Counted from the stretch's first letter, positions 34,171 through 42,988 are shown. The stretch: 64,000 bases of DNA from VRUE01 sp963714155 (GCA_963714155.1 OY970236.1:2356001-2420000), one strand, 5' to 3'. Made by a program: numbers and translations. Notes: a model not told the origin generated them from the sequence alone.

Positions 34171-34763
34171 TAGTCGGCATCGTGTAGGAGGACGATGTCG
34201 CCGGCAGTGATGCCGGTGCTGGCGCGACGCGCGATTGACTCGGCGGTTGCACTGCGATCCCAGTCGCGTCCCCAGCGCGACCACAGCACCACTCGCCAGT
34301 GCCGGCGCGCGATGCGCAGCGTGGCAGCACTGAAGATTCCGTAAGGGGGCCGATACTCGGTGACGGCCTGGCCGCTTGCCTCCTCAATCGCGACGCGTGC
34401 CCTTTCGGCGTCTTCGAGGAAGGAGCGCGGAGTGAGTCGCAAGAGGTTGCGATGGCTGTAGCAGTGCAACTCGACCCGGTGCCCGGCAGCGACGATCTCG
34501 GCGACGAGCGCGGGCCGCAGCGCCACCTGCTCGCCGGCGAGGAAGAAGGTTGCAATCGCGCTGCGCTCCCGCAGGACCTCGAGAATGGCCGGGGTTCCCT
34601 GCGGGTGCGGACCATCGTCGAAGGTGAGGGCGACCCCCTCCCCACCCTGCCTCATCTCGATCCCGAGCGCCGGTCCCAGGCCCGGCACGATCGGCGCCAG
34701 GGCCGGGCCAGCGTGCACTACGGCCGCAGTCGACGCGGCGGCGCCGAGCAGCGCCCCGGTCAA
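34068..34763 (-). CDS. Polysaccharide deacetylase (NodB homology, CE4)
   Basis: The 231-residue protein has a hydrophobic N-terminus (residues 1-35) that could be a membrane anchor or an uncleaved signal. The CE4 motifs follow: TFDDGPHP (general base and metal Asp) near residue 47, the metal histidines in ELHCYSHRNLL near residue 98, RPPYGIFS near residue 138 and LLHDADYYS near residue 193. Such enzymes remove N-acetyl groups from GlcNAc-type sugars on glycans or lipid-linked sugars. Its start overlaps the stop of the epimerase-glycosyltransferase fusion by 4 bp, so it probably acts on that enzyme's product, outside the membrane or at its face. Confidence 0.88.
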   Translation of the reverse strand: MTGALLGAAASTAAVVHAGPALAPIVPGLGPALGIEMRQGGEGVALTFDDGPHPQGTPAILEVLRERSAIATFFLAGEQVALRPALVAEIVAAGHRVELHCYSHRNLLRLTPRSFLEDAERARVAIEEASGQAVTEYRPPYGIFSAATLRIARRHWRVVLWSRWGRDWDRSATAESIARRASTGITAGDIVLLHDADYYSARGSWVRTAAALPLILDEIEACGLKAISLRR

Positions 34764-37093
34764 GGAGCAGCTTGGGCAGCGGCCTCGCTGGTCGGCGTGG
34801 CCTGAGGAGAGGGTTGCGCTTCCGAAACGGCCGGCTGGGAGGTCTCGTTTTCCTTGCCGAGGTGAATCCGCCCCTCCAGCGGTTTGGCGATCACCTTGTA
34901 GGGGGCTTCGCGGTCGATCACGGTGAAGAACAGCACGACCGCGATCGCGGCCAAGCTGACCGCGGTGGCGACCCGCTCCATGCGCAGGCGCCAGACCGGC
35001 TGCGGCTTGACCCGCGGGCGCACGGTCAGCGCGCGCGAGGCAATCGAGGGCAGCGAGGCGAAGGACGAATCCGGCGAACGGCGCTCGCGGCTGAGGTGCC
35101 GCAGCACCGACTCGAGCTCGTGCTCATCGCGCGCCACCTCCGCCAGGCCGAAGCGCTCGAAGGCGGCGTTGTTCGCCCGCAGGTGACCGGCCGAGAAGCC
35201 GTAGGACACCACTGGGCAGCCGCGGATGTGCGCCTCCAAAACCGTGAGCCCGGCGGTCGAGTGGATCATCACGTCAGCGGCCGCCATCCAGTCGCTCATC
35301 TGCTCGGTGAAGCCGAGGATGCGCACGCGCTCGTTGTCGCCGAAGCGCTGCTCCAGCTTCTCGCGGGCGACCTCGTTGCGCCCGGTGATACAGGCAACGG
35401 TCGTGTCCTCCCCCTTCAGTGCTGACTCGATCGCACCCTCGAGGTCGCCGATACCCCAGCCACCGCCGGAGACGAGGATGAGCCGATCGTGGACGGGAAT
35501 GTCGAGGGCCACGCGCGCGTCCACGCGCGTGCGCGGCATCAGGAACTCGGAGGAGATCGGCGGCCGCATCCACTCGACGGTGCCGGGCCCGGCCAGCCGC
35601 TCGACTTCCTCGATCGACTCTGGGTGGGTGACGAAGTGCAGGTCGACCCCCGGGTGCACCCAGTAGCGCAGGCCGGCCAGATCGGTAATCGCCGACTGCA
35701 CCGGCACCAGCAGGCGACGGTTCTCGCGCAGCATCCCGAGCACCGCCGTGACCCCCGGATAAGTGGAGATGACGACGTCGGGTTGGTGCTTGTCGATCAA
35801 GCGCAGCAGGCCGCGGCTGCCGAGCGCGTAGCTGAGGTGGTGCATGAGCCAGCGGGTCGGGGCGAATTTGGTGATCAGCCAGTACTGGATGTCGAACATC
35901 CAGGGCATCCAGCGGAAGGTGAAGCGGGAGCCGTCGCGTACCACCGACGTGGGGATCTTGCCCATCGCCTGCAAGCCATCGACGATCTCGACCTCGGCGC
36001 TGGGAACCTCGGCTTCCAGATCGGCCTTGATGATCCGCGCCGGCAGGTCGTGCCCCTCGCCGATATCGGCGGTGAGGATGAGGACCCGGGGATCGCGCTC
36101 CTCAAAGCGCGAGGCGCCCGCCAGCAGCGCGCCGGCGGCGTGTTCGTTGCCGTTCAGCGAGGGCTGCTTGCCGGGGATCGGGTCGGGCGGCCGGGTGGTG
36201 TTGCGGACCCACTCGACGTACTTGCGGACCCCTTCCTTGAAGCTCGTCCCGGCCTTCCAGCCGAGCTCGGAGAGCGCCCGCTCGTTGGAGATCGCCTTGC
36301 CGGGGAAGTCGCCGGGGCGCGGTGGGGTGTGGACGATTTCGCAGTTGTCGGTGTTTTCCTGCACCCGCTCGGCGATTTCGAGGATCGTCACGACCTCGTC
36401 GCCGGAGAGGTTGTAGGTGCGGCCGGCGGCCTCGGGGGCGAGGGCGGCGACGATCCCGTCGGCGAGGTCCTCGACGTAGATGAAGCTGCGGGTCGTGCTG
36501 CCGTCACCGGCGATCGTCAGCGCCTTGCCTTCGAAGGCGAGGTCGGTGAACTTGGCGACGACGCCGGCGGCGCGGGCGCGCGGGCCGTAGGGGATGCCAA
36601 AGCGCAGGATCGTGCTCTCCAGGTCGTAGAGCTCCGCGTAGCCGGCGCAGTAGGTCTCACCGGCGAGCTTGGTCGCGGTGTAGAGGTGGCGCGGCGCCGG
36701 GATCGGCGTTTCCTCGTCGACGTCCTGCTCGACGCAGTCGCTGTAGACCCAGGTGGTCGAGCCGTAGACGACGCGACCCACCTTTGCCCGGCAGGCGGCC
36801 TCGAGCACGTTGAGGGTGCCGCGGGTATTGACCTCCTCGGCCAGAACCGGGTCGGCGAGCACGTGGCCAACGTCGGCAACCGCGGCGAGGTGGATCACCG
36901 CGTCGCAGTCGCGCATCGCCAGGTCGAGGTTGGCGGGGTCGGTGATGCTGCCGGTGAAGGTCTCGACTTCGCGCGGCGAGTGGTAGGGCGAGGCGCTGAG
37001 GTCGAAGATCCGCGGCGTCAGGCCGCGCTCGATCAAGCGGTCGACCACGTGGGAGCCGATGAAGCCACCACCGCCAGTTACCAGGACCCTCAT
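34760..37093 (-). CDS. NAD-dependent sugar epimerase/dehydratase fused to an MGDG-synthase-like glycosyltransferase
   Basis: The 777-residue protein joins two enzymes. Residues 1-310 are an extended SDR: VTGGGGFIGSHVVDRL, then GSTTWVYSD and the YTATK catalytic pair, as in UDP-sugar 4-epimerases and UDP-glucuronate-using enzymes. Residues about 335-690 are a GT-B transferase: LILTADIGEGHDLPARII and VSGGGWGIGDLEGAIES, then HSTAGLTVLEAHIRGCPVVSYG, as in monogalactosyldiacylglycerol synthase and MurG-like (GT28) proteins. A single membrane helix follows near 708-727 and then a Pro/Ala-rich tail. It could make an altered UDP-sugar and pass it straight to a lipid acceptor. The deacetylase gene overlaps it by 4 bp, and a DegT aminotransferase lies upstream. 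Confidence 0.88.
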   Translation of the reverse strand: MRVLVTGGGGFIGSHVVDRLIERGLTPRIFDLSASPYHSPREVETFTGSITDPANLDLAMRDCDAVIHLAAVADVGHVLADPVLAEEVNTRGTLNVLEAACRAKVGRVVYGSTTWVYSDCVEQDVDEETPIPAPRHLYTATKLAGETYCAGYAELYDLESTILRFGIPYGPRARAAGVVAKFTDLAFEGKALTIAGDGSTTRSFIYVEDLADGIVAALAPEAAGRTYNLSGDEVVTILEIAERVQENTDNCEIVHTPPRPGDFPGKAISNERALSELGWKAGTSFKEGVRKYVEWVRNTTRPPDPIPGKQPSLNGNEHAAGALLAGASRFEERDPRVLILTADIGEGHDLPARIIKADLEAEVPSAEVEIVDGLQAMGKIPTSVVRDGSRFTFRWMPWMFDIQYWLITKFAPTRWLMHHLSYALGSRGLLRLIDKHQPDVVISTYPGVTAVLGMLRENRRLLVPVQSAITDLAGLRYWVHPGVDLHFVTHPESIEEVERLAGPGTVEWMRPPISSEFLMPRTRVDARVALDIPVHDRLILVSGGGWGIGDLEGAIESALKGEDTTVACITGRNEVAREKLEQRFGDNERVRILGFTEQMSDWMAAADVMIHSTAGLTVLEAHIRGCPVVSYGFSAGHLRANNAAFERFGLAEVARDEHELESVLRHLSRERRSPDSSFASLPSIASRALTVRPRVKPQPVWRLRMERVATAVSLAAIAVVLFFTVIDREAPYKVIAKPLEGRIHLGKENETSQPAVSEAQPSPQATPTSEAAAQAAP

Positions 37094-37161
37094 GAAACCC
37101 CTTTCGTGCTTCTCTCAGTCGCGCTAATAGACACCGGAGATCTCGCTCTTTCGTTCCGCAC

Positions 37162-38241
37162 TCATGCCCCCTTTGAGTTGAGCGCAGCCTCACGGCTCTC
37201 GGGCCGGTAGTAGAGCGGCACGCACCAGTGGTTCTCGGCCACCCAATCGGTGTTGGGCAGCTCGTCCGAGCGCCCCATGATGCGGTGACAGGGCTCTTCG
37301 TAGACGCGGCCCGTCGACTTCTCGATCGGGTCGAAGACGATGTACTTGTAGAAGCCCGAGGTCATCCCCTCGGGCAGCTCGAGCCGGGCCGGGTGCAGCG
37401 GGTCGAGGTGCTCCGCCGCGTACTCGTTCTTCCAGGCGACGATCTCCTCCATGCGGTCCGCCTGGACCAGGCCGAGCGCCGCGGTGAACTCGCTCATGCG
37501 GAAGTTGAGCCCATCGACGTCGTGCTCGAACTTGCCGTAGTTGCGGAACTTGCGGGCGAACTCGATCAGCTCGTCGTTTTTCGAGACGAGCACGCCGCCC
37601 TCGCCAGTCGAGACGGTCTTGGTCGCGTAGAGCGAGTAGACGCCGGCGTCGCCAAAGGATCCTGGCTTGCTGCCGTCCCAATCGGCACCGTGGGCGTGGG
37701 CGCAGTCCTCGAGCAGGAAGATCCCGTTGACACGGCAGTACTCGGCAATTCGCGCCGATTCGAAGGCGATGTGACCCCCAATGTGGACGAGGATCGCCGC
37801 CTTGGGCTTGTGCCGCTCCGCCTTGGCCTCGAAGTCGGCGAAGGACATGCAGAGGTCACTGCGGTTGCAGTCGACGAACTCCACCGTCGCACCGGCGTTG
37901 ACCGCCGCCAGCGGCGTCGCCATGAAGGTGTTGGACGGGCAGAGGACCGTCTCCCCCTTTACGCCAGCGAACTCCAGCGCCGCCAGCGCGCCGCCAGCCC
38001 AGCTCGAGAGGCCAAGGCTCGGCAGGCCATTCCATTCGGCCCAACGCTGCTCGAACGCCTCCAGCGTCTTGCCCTCCGACCACTGCTCGGAGTCGAGCAC
38101 CGTCGTCCAGAGCTCGAAAAGCCTGGCACGGTCGCGATGGTCGAAGCCGATGGCGAATTTACCGGCGTCCGAGACTGGGGAGGTCGAGGGGGGCAAAGGG
38201 GCCGCCAGGCTAGCAGCGAGAGCAGACCTGACGCTTCGCAT
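37162..38241 (-). CDS. DegT/DnrJ/EryC1/StrS family sugar aminotransferase
   Basis: From the ATG at 38241 the product is 359 residues. Family marks are LCPSNTFMATPLAAVNAGATVEFVD, the aspartate in FLLEDCAHAHGADWDG, and the PLP lysine in SLYATKTVSTGEGGVL near residue 200, followed by FRNYGKFEHDVDGLNFRMSEFTAALGLVQ. It would transfer an amino group to a keto-sugar nucleotide, matching the SDR half of the neighbouring fusion. The C-terminus is shorter than usual for the family. One arm of repeat R1 copy 3 encodes the first codons, so the natural N-terminus may start nearer KFAIGFDHRDRARLFELW. A further upstream start through R1 was rejected. Confidence 0.88.
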   Translation of the reverse strand: MRSVRSALAASLAAPLPPSTSPVSDAGKFAIGFDHRDRARLFELWTTVLDSEQWSEGKTLEAFEQRWAEWNGLPSLGLSSWAGGALAALEFAGVKGETVLCPSNTFMATPLAAVNAGATVEFVDCNRSDLCMSFADFEAKAERHKPKAAILVHIGGHIAFESARIAEYCRVNGIFLLEDCAHAHGADWDGSKPGSFGDAGVYSLYATKTVSTGEGGVLVSKNDELIEFARKFRNYGKFEHDVDGLNFRMSEFTAALGLVQADRMEEIVAWKNEYAAEHLDPLHPARLELPEGMTSGFYKYIVFDPIEKSTGRVYEEPCHRIMGRSDELPNTDWVAENHWCVPLYYRPESREAALNSKGA

Positions 38242-38318
38242 ATCCGCGTCCTCAGTCGCTCGCGTGCAGGAGCACGCCACGCTCCCTGCGTCCTTGATCT
38301 GCTCGGTCAGGCCTGCTC
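38220..38318 (-). repeat. Dispersed hairpin repeat R1, copy 3 (between eamA-like and degT-like genes)
   Basis: Arms 38220-38232 (GAGCAGACCTGAC) and 38306-38318 (GTCAGGCCTGCTC) pair with one mismatch. On the minus strand the core runs from AGCAGATCAAGG to GACGCGGATATGCG, as in the copies at 6396-6498 and 27797-27897. The small inner hairpin is GCGTG-CTCCTG-CACGC, with one extra loop base. One arm contains the eamA-like stop codon, and the other overlaps the first degT-like codons. This is the reverse orientation to copies 1 and 2. Confidence 0.85.
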
Positions 38319-39212
38319 CCGGGACTTTTCAATTACGACGCCAACCGCCCTTGAACCCGCGAGCAAAATAGTTCCCCCAACCGCAACAGCCATCGAGGCT
38401 ACGAGCGCAACCCCGCCAAGAGGCGTTGATCCCCATGACTCACCGAAGATCAGCGGGGCCAAGGCGACCGGAACGAGGATCTGCACCGCAAACATGACCG
38501 GGGCCACGTGCGTTGCCGCACGGCGCTGCAGCGCACTCATCTCGCTGAGCAAGGCCAGCCCCTCCGACGCTGCCGCGGTTGCGAGCCAGGCGATCGCGAT
38601 CAGCAGGGCCCCGGCGGCCAGCTCATCGGTGAGCAGCTTGCTCGCGATCGCGGTCCAGGCGTAGCCGCAGCCGGCACTGACGATCGCCAGCGTGGCAATC
38701 GCGCCACCGCTTCCGACTTTGACCACACCAGAGCGTGGTGAATCTCGGAAGCGCGTCCGCAGAACATAAGGAGCAGCGATCGGTACGGCGACGAGCCCGA
38801 GTGCCAAGGCGATCGCTGCCGTCCCGGCGTGATCCGTAGTCCGCTCAGGCGCCGCCAGGGCCACCCCAACCACCCCCGCCACGATTGCCGCCACCGCACC
38901 CCACTCCCGCACCCCAGGCGCCTCCCCCAACCGCTTTGCCCCCAACCAGAGCAACAGAATCAACCCACTGGCCAAACAAGGCTGCACCACTGTCAATGGC
39001 GCCAACAACAACGCCACGATCTCCAAAGGCCACCCCGCCAATCCCAACGCCGTAGCCCCCAACCACCGCCGATTCCGCACCAACTTCCCAAGCAAAGAAA
39101 CCCGCAGCGAATGCTCCCCGTCAACCCCCCGCACCTCCAACGCCTGCAGCGCAATCGAGGCGTTGTAGAGACAAGACGCAGCCACAGCACAGACGATCCC
39201 CAGGGCCACCAT
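38307..39212 (-). CDS. EamA/NIPA-like drug/metabolite transporter superfamily protein
   Basis: The 301-residue protein has about nine to ten membrane helices and a repeated layout of five-helix halves. LGLAGWPLEIVALLLAPLTVVQPCLASGLILLLWLGAKRLGE (about residues 56-97) resembles the NIPA/DMT core, where an early helix carries PLTVVQP. Substrates in this group range from metabolites to Mg2+; none can be assigned. It starts 185 bp from the end of ETF-QO, a gap that holds hairpin element D, and ends inside R1 copy 3 just before the aminotransferase gene. The shared strand suggests a role in exporting or flipping a product of the sugar cluster, but this is only context. Confidence 0.75.
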   Translation of the reverse strand: MVALGIVCAVAASCLYNASIALQALEVRGVDGEHSLRVSLLGKLVRNRRWLGATALGLAGWPLEIVALLLAPLTVVQPCLASGLILLLWLGAKRLGEAPGVREWGAVAAIVAGVVGVALAAPERTTDHAGTAAIALALGLVAVPIAAPYVLRTRFRDSPRSGVVKVGSGGAIATLAIVSAGCGYAWTAIASKLLTDELAAGALLIAIAWLATAAASEGLALLSEMSALQRRAATHVAPVMFAVQILVPVALAPLIFGESWGSTPLGGVALVASMAVAVGGTILLAGSRAVGVVIEKSREQA

Positions 39213-39287
39213 CAGCCGAGCCTATTCAGCGACCCGAAGCCACACCGCCCGGCCGCCCGCCGGTAGGCGAGCTAAGCAACCGGCGCG

Positions 39288-39388
39288 AGGGCCGAGTGCC
39301 CCTCCCCGTGAGGCTCCCGGCCAAACGACTCAAACCCAGACACCGGACCTGCTGCGCAACGGTCTCACGGGGAGGGGCACTCGGCCCT
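39288..39388 (-). terminator. Family 3 hairpin element, copy D, after ETF-QO gene
   Basis: Arms 39288-39312 and 39364-39388 are a perfect 25-bp inverted repeat around exactly 51 nt. On the minus strand the core opens ACCGTTGCGCAGCAGGTC and closes GTTTGGCCGGGAGC, as in copy C at 10520-10620, while the arms differ. It begins 9 nt after the ETF-QO stop codon. It has the position of a terminator but no T-tract. Confidence 0.7.
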
Positions 39389-39397
39389 CCCCGGCCC

Positions 39398-41095
39398 TCA
39401 GGTCTCCTGGTAAAGCGGCCCGTCCCCACCCTCAGGCAAAGTGAGTCGCCCACCCTTGGCAGTAATCGCCCCGCACTGCACGCAGTTAGAAGCAGTGACG
39501 TGGACGTCGACCTCGGCAGCCCCGTTCTCGAGCTGCTCATCGGGAATCTCGTAAACCTGCGCCGGGCACATCGAGACCCAGGTCTGGGCGATCTCGCGCG
39601 GCACCTTGGTCTGGATGCGGACGTGATTGGGCGCGTCGTCGCGGGTGGCGTTGCCGGAGAGGAAGACCGAGTCGAGCTTGGCGAAGGTGAGCTCGTTGTC
39701 GGGCTTGACGTACATGTCGCTCGCCTTGCCCAGTTCCATCTCGACCTCGGAGTCGTGCTCCTGCTTCCAGTGACCGCCGGGGAAATTGCCTTTGGTGACC
39801 GTCATCGCCGAGGCCATGGCGCCACCGAGGAAGAAGCCTTTGGAGAAGGGCTGGCGCATGTTGCGCGATTCGTAGAGGTCCTTCTCGATCAGCGATTTGT
39901 GGACCTTCTCGTCGTAGGCCTCGAAATTGACCGAGTCCTGCTTGAGCGACTCGACGATCGTCTCCGCCGCGTACATCCCGGCGTGCATCGCGTAGTGGAC
40001 ACCCTTCAGGGTCGGCACGTTGACCATGCTGGCGGCGTCGCCGGCGACGACCATGCCGGGCACAGCGAGGCGCTTGGGCATCGCGAAGTAGCCGCCGGAG
40101 GGGATCGTCTTGGCCCCCCAGGCGACCCGTTTGCCACCCTCGAGCAGGTCCTTGATGAAGGGGTGCGTCTTGATCAGCTGCAGGGCGTCGTGGACGCTGA
40201 AGGTCGCGTCGGTGTAGTCGAGGCCGGCGACGAGGCCGATGCAGAGCTTGTCCTCACCCATCGGGTAGATGAAGGTGCCGCCGAACTCGTTGTAGCGCGG
40301 CGACTTGCGCAGCGGCCAGCCCATCGTGTGGATCACGCGGTCGAGCGGCTTGGGAACCTCCCAGACCTCCTTGACCCCGAGCTCCCAGCGCATCGGGTCA
40401 GCGCCGTGCATGTCGAAGTAGTCGTAGGCGGCGTAGGTGAGGTGGCCGACCGTGCCCTCGGCGAGGACGGTTGCCTTGGCGACCACATCTGAGCCGGGCT
40501 CGAAGTTGCCCAGCTCTTCGCCCTCCTTGCCGCGACCGCGGTCGCCGGAGCGGATGCCCTTGACGACCCGGTCCTCGACCAGCAGCTTGGTCGCCGCGGT
40601 CTCGGAGAGGATGTAGACACCGGCCTCCTCCGCTTTGTCGGAGAGGAAGCGGCCGAGCTTCGAGACCGAGGTGACGTAGTTGCCGTGGTTGCGGAAGTTC
40701 GGCGGCATGGGCTTCAGCGGCAGAGCCGCCTTCGAGGTCAAGAGGTAGACCGCGTCCTTGGTCACCTCCTGGAAGACCGGCCACTCCTCCTTGGGCAGGT
40801 CGGGGAAGAGCTCTTCCATCGCCGAGGGCTTCATGTTCGCCCCGGAGAGCAGGTGCGCTCCCGCAACCTTGCCCTTCTCGATCACAGCGACCGGGACTTC
40901 GCCGAGCTTCTCGGTCAGCTCCGGCTCGTCCTCGAGCAGCTGCATGATCTTGTTGGCGCAGGCGAGCCCGGCGGGCCCGCCCCCGACGATCGCGATGCCG
41001 ACCTCGATGCGCTCGTCCTCGGCATCGGTCGGCGGGCCGATCACGTCGGCCGGGTCGAACGGCGGCGGGAACTCACTCGGTGCTACAGCCGGCAT
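39398..41095 (-). CDS. Electron transfer flavoprotein-ubiquinone oxidoreductase
   Basis: From the ATG at 41095, with GGAG 6 nt upstream, the protein is 565 residues. It has an N-terminal FAD motif AIVGGGPAGLACANKI, the second FAD segment GMVVAGDAASMVNVPTLKGVHYAM near residue 325, and a C-terminal iron-sulfur region. It passes electrons from EtfAB to the membrane quinone pool during acyl-CoA oxidation. In characterised ETF-QO four cysteines bind one 4Fe-4S cluster, one in a CPA motif and three in C-x2-C-x2-C. Here MCPAQVY and NCVQCGAI give only three, with Ile at the last position. etfA and etfB lie directly upstream in the same operon. An upstream TTG start was rejected. Confidence 0.9.
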   Translation of the reverse strand: MPAVAPSEFPPPFDPADVIGPPTDAEDERIEVGIAIVGGGPAGLACANKIMQLLEDEPELTEKLGEVPVAVIEKGKVAGAHLLSGANMKPSAMEELFPDLPKEEWPVFQEVTKDAVYLLTSKAALPLKPMPPNFRNHGNYVTSVSKLGRFLSDKAEEAGVYILSETAATKLLVEDRVVKGIRSGDRGRGKEGEELGNFEPGSDVVAKATVLAEGTVGHLTYAAYDYFDMHGADPMRWELGVKEVWEVPKPLDRVIHTMGWPLRKSPRYNEFGGTFIYPMGEDKLCIGLVAGLDYTDATFSVHDALQLIKTHPFIKDLLEGGKRVAWGAKTIPSGGYFAMPKRLAVPGMVVAGDAASMVNVPTLKGVHYAMHAGMYAAETIVESLKQDSVNFEAYDEKVHKSLIEKDLYESRNMRQPFSKGFFLGGAMASAMTVTKGNFPGGHWKQEHDSEVEMELGKASDMYVKPDNELTFAKLDSVFLSGNATRDDAPNHVRIQTKVPREIAQTWVSMCPAQVYEIPDEQLENGAAEVDVHVTASNCVQCGAITAKGGRLTLPEGGDGPLYQET

Positions 41096-41162
41096 CGCAT
41101 GCTCCAATCGTCGTCAGGTAAACAAACGGCACCCGGGGAGCCGAAGCTCCCCGGGGAAAACG

Positions 41163-42137
41163 TCAGCCGCCCTTCTTGGCCTTGATCGCCTCGGTCAGCT
41201 TGGGGACGATCTTGTGCAGGTCGCCCACCACGCCGAGATCCGAGAACTCGAAGATCGGCGCGTTTTGGTCCTTGTTGATCGCGAGGATGTTCTCCGAGCT
41301 CTGCATCCCGACCTTGTGCTGAATCGCGCCGGAGATGCCGGCGGCCAGGTAGAGCTTCGGCGCGACCGTCTTGCCGGTCTGGCCGATCTGGGCCGCGTAG
41401 GGGTACCAACCGGCATCGACCACGGCGCGGGTGGCGGCAACCGCCCCGCCCATCGCCTCGGCCAGTTCCTCGCACTGCTTGAAGCCCTCCGCAGCACCAA
41501 GGCCACGACCGCCACCGACGAGGATCTCTGCGTCCTCGATGTTGACGTCGGCGCCGCGCTGCTCGCCGCGCTGGACCAGCTTGGCCTTGGAGGACCAGGG
41601 CGAGAGCTCGACCTGGACGTCGACGACCTCGGCCGTGCCACCGCTCTCCTTGGCGTCGAAGGCGTTGAGGCGGCTGATGATGATGCCGGGCTCCGAGACG
41701 TAGCCGACGTCGGCGATCTGGGAGTCCTGCAGGATCGGGCGCTCGACGACGAGCTTGCCGTCGGAGACCTTGACCTCGGTGACCTCCATCGTCACACCGG
41801 CATTGAGGCGGGCGGTGAGGCCGGCGCCGATCTCGAAGCCGAGCAGGCCGCCGCCGAAGAGGGCGTAGCTGATGCCCTCGTCCTGGATGACCTTGGCCAT
41901 CGCGTCGACGATCGGCTGGGCCAGTCCCTCGGGCACGTCCTTGGCGCGGTAGACCTTGGCCGCGCCCCAGTTGCCGAGGCCGGCGCAAGCGTCGTCGGCG
42001 ATGTCGCCAACGACCAGCGCGGCCGCCTCGCCACCGATTTCACCGGCCAGCTTGGCGGCCTCGGAGATCGCTCCGAGCGAGTTCTTGTTGAAGTTGCCCT
42101 CGTCGTCGTGGAGGGCGTAAACCAGGATGCCTGCCAT
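41163..42137 (-). CDS. etfA: Electron transfer flavoprotein alpha subunit
   Basis: The 324-residue protein has an N-terminal alpha/beta domain (MAGILVYALHDDEGNFNKNSLGAISEA) and the C-terminal FAD domain: ILVGGGRGLGAAEGF near residue 205, VDAGWYPYAAQIGQTGKTVAPKLYLAAGISGAIQHKVGM and INKDQNAPIFEFSDLGVVGD. With EtfB it accepts electrons from acyl-CoA dehydrogenases. etfB ends at the preceding base, so the two are tightly coupled, and ETF-QO follows after 67 bp. This arrangement makes a complete acyl-CoA-to-quinone chain. It is a normal, full-length copy. Confidence 0.96.
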   Translation of the reverse strand: MAGILVYALHDDEGNFNKNSLGAISEAAKLAGEIGGEAAALVVGDIADDACAGLGNWGAAKVYRAKDVPEGLAQPIVDAMAKVIQDEGISYALFGGGLLGFEIGAGLTARLNAGVTMEVTEVKVSDGKLVVERPILQDSQIADVGYVSEPGIIISRLNAFDAKESGGTAEVVDVQVELSPWSSKAKLVQRGEQRGADVNIEDAEILVGGGRGLGAAEGFKQCEELAEAMGGAVAATRAVVDAGWYPYAAQIGQTGKTVAPKLYLAAGISGAIQHKVGMQSSENILAINKDQNAPIFEFSDLGVVGDLHKIVPKLTEAIKAKKGG

Positions 42138-42929
42138 CTAGATCAGCTTCCTCTCGTCGAGCCAGGCAACGATCTTTTCGACCGTCTCGTTGGTGTCCTC
42201 GTCCTCGATGATCTCGCCGGCCTGCTTTGCGGGCGGCGGGTTGAGGGCCAGGACGGATGTCTTGGAGCCGTCGCTGCCGACCATGCCGGCTTCGATGCCG
42301 ACATCGCCGGTTGCCTTGGCGTCGAGGGGCTTCTTCTTGGCGCCCATGATCGCCTTCAGGCTCGGGTAACGCGGCTCGTTGATCGCGTCGCCGACGCTGA
42401 TCACGGCGGGCAGCTCGACCTCGACCGTGTCGTAGCCGTACTCGGCCTGGCGCTCGCAGCGCAGCTTGCCGTCGGTGACGTCGATCTTGATCACCTGGGT
42501 CAGCGAGGGCATCTTCAGGTGGTCGGCGACGACGGCGCCGATCGTGTAGCACTCGCCGTCATCGGACTGCTGGCCGAGCAGGACCAAGTCCGGGCTCTCG
42601 GCCTCGAGCACCTTGGCCAGCGAGTAGCCGGTGGCGCAGACGTCGGAGCCGCTGAGCGCGTCGTCGGAGAGGTGCACGGAGCGATCCGCTCCGAGCGCGA
42701 CCGCCTTGTGCAGGGCGCGGACGGCGGAGTCGGGGCCCATCGTCACCGCGATGACCTCCTCGACCGGGATCGCGCCGCCCTCCTTGATCTGCATGGCGGC
42801 CTCAATGGCGTGTGTGTCGAAGGGGTTCAGGTTCTTCTCGCCGCTGCGATCCAGGCGCATCGTGTTGGAGTCGATGCGCTTCTGAACAGCGGCGTCCGGA
42901 ACCTCCTTGACCAGGACGCAGATCTTCAA
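42138..42929 (-). CDS. etfB: Electron transfer flavoprotein beta subunit
   Basis: A 263-residue adenine-nucleotide-binding ETF subunit. It starts at TTG 42929, where GGAGG is 7 nt upstream; a TTG two codons earlier has poor spacing. KICVLVKEVPDAAVQKRID opens it, and VTMGPDSAVRALHKAVALGADRSVHL and LVLLGQQSDDGECYTIGAVVADHL are family marks, as is PAVISVGDAINEPRYPSLKAIMGAKKKP. EtfB docks acyl-CoA dehydrogenases through its recognition loop. It is the first gene of the etfB-etfA-ETF-QO operon and is preceded by a palindromic operator. Confidence 0.96.
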   Translation of the reverse strand: MKICVLVKEVPDAAVQKRIDSNTMRLDRSGEKNLNPFDTHAIEAAMQIKEGGAIPVEEVIAVTMGPDSAVRALHKAVALGADRSVHLSDDALSGSDVCATGYSLAKVLEAESPDLVLLGQQSDDGECYTIGAVVADHLKMPSLTQVIKIDVTDGKLRCERQAEYGYDTVEVELPAVISVGDAINEPRYPSLKAIMGAKKKPLDAKATGDVGIEAGMVGSDGSKTSVLALNPPPAKQAGEIIEDEDTNETVEKIVAWLDERKLI

Positions 42930-42972
42930 GTTCAAGCCTCCTTGGCTGTGTTCTGCTGTGTTCTCAAGTTGG

Positions 42973-42988
42973 TTGACTGACCAGTCAA
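42973..42988. promoter_or_regulatory. Predicted operator for the etf operon (TetR type)
   Basis: TTGACTGACCAGTCAA is a perfect palindrome with 7-bp arms, 44 bp before the etfB start. Similar TGACTG-x2-CAGTCA sites are bound by TetR-family regulators of fatty-acid catabolism in actinobacteria. The minus strand contains TTGACT as a possible -35 within it. The cognate regulator is not obvious in this window; the TetR at 32321-32947 has a different-looking site. Confidence 0.65.

Noticed and set aside
42973..42988. Binding of the etf operator by the TetR at 32321-32947
   Set aside because: The TetR's own palindrome (CATACTGTCTGTATG) is different in sequence and spacing, so linking the two would be guesswork.
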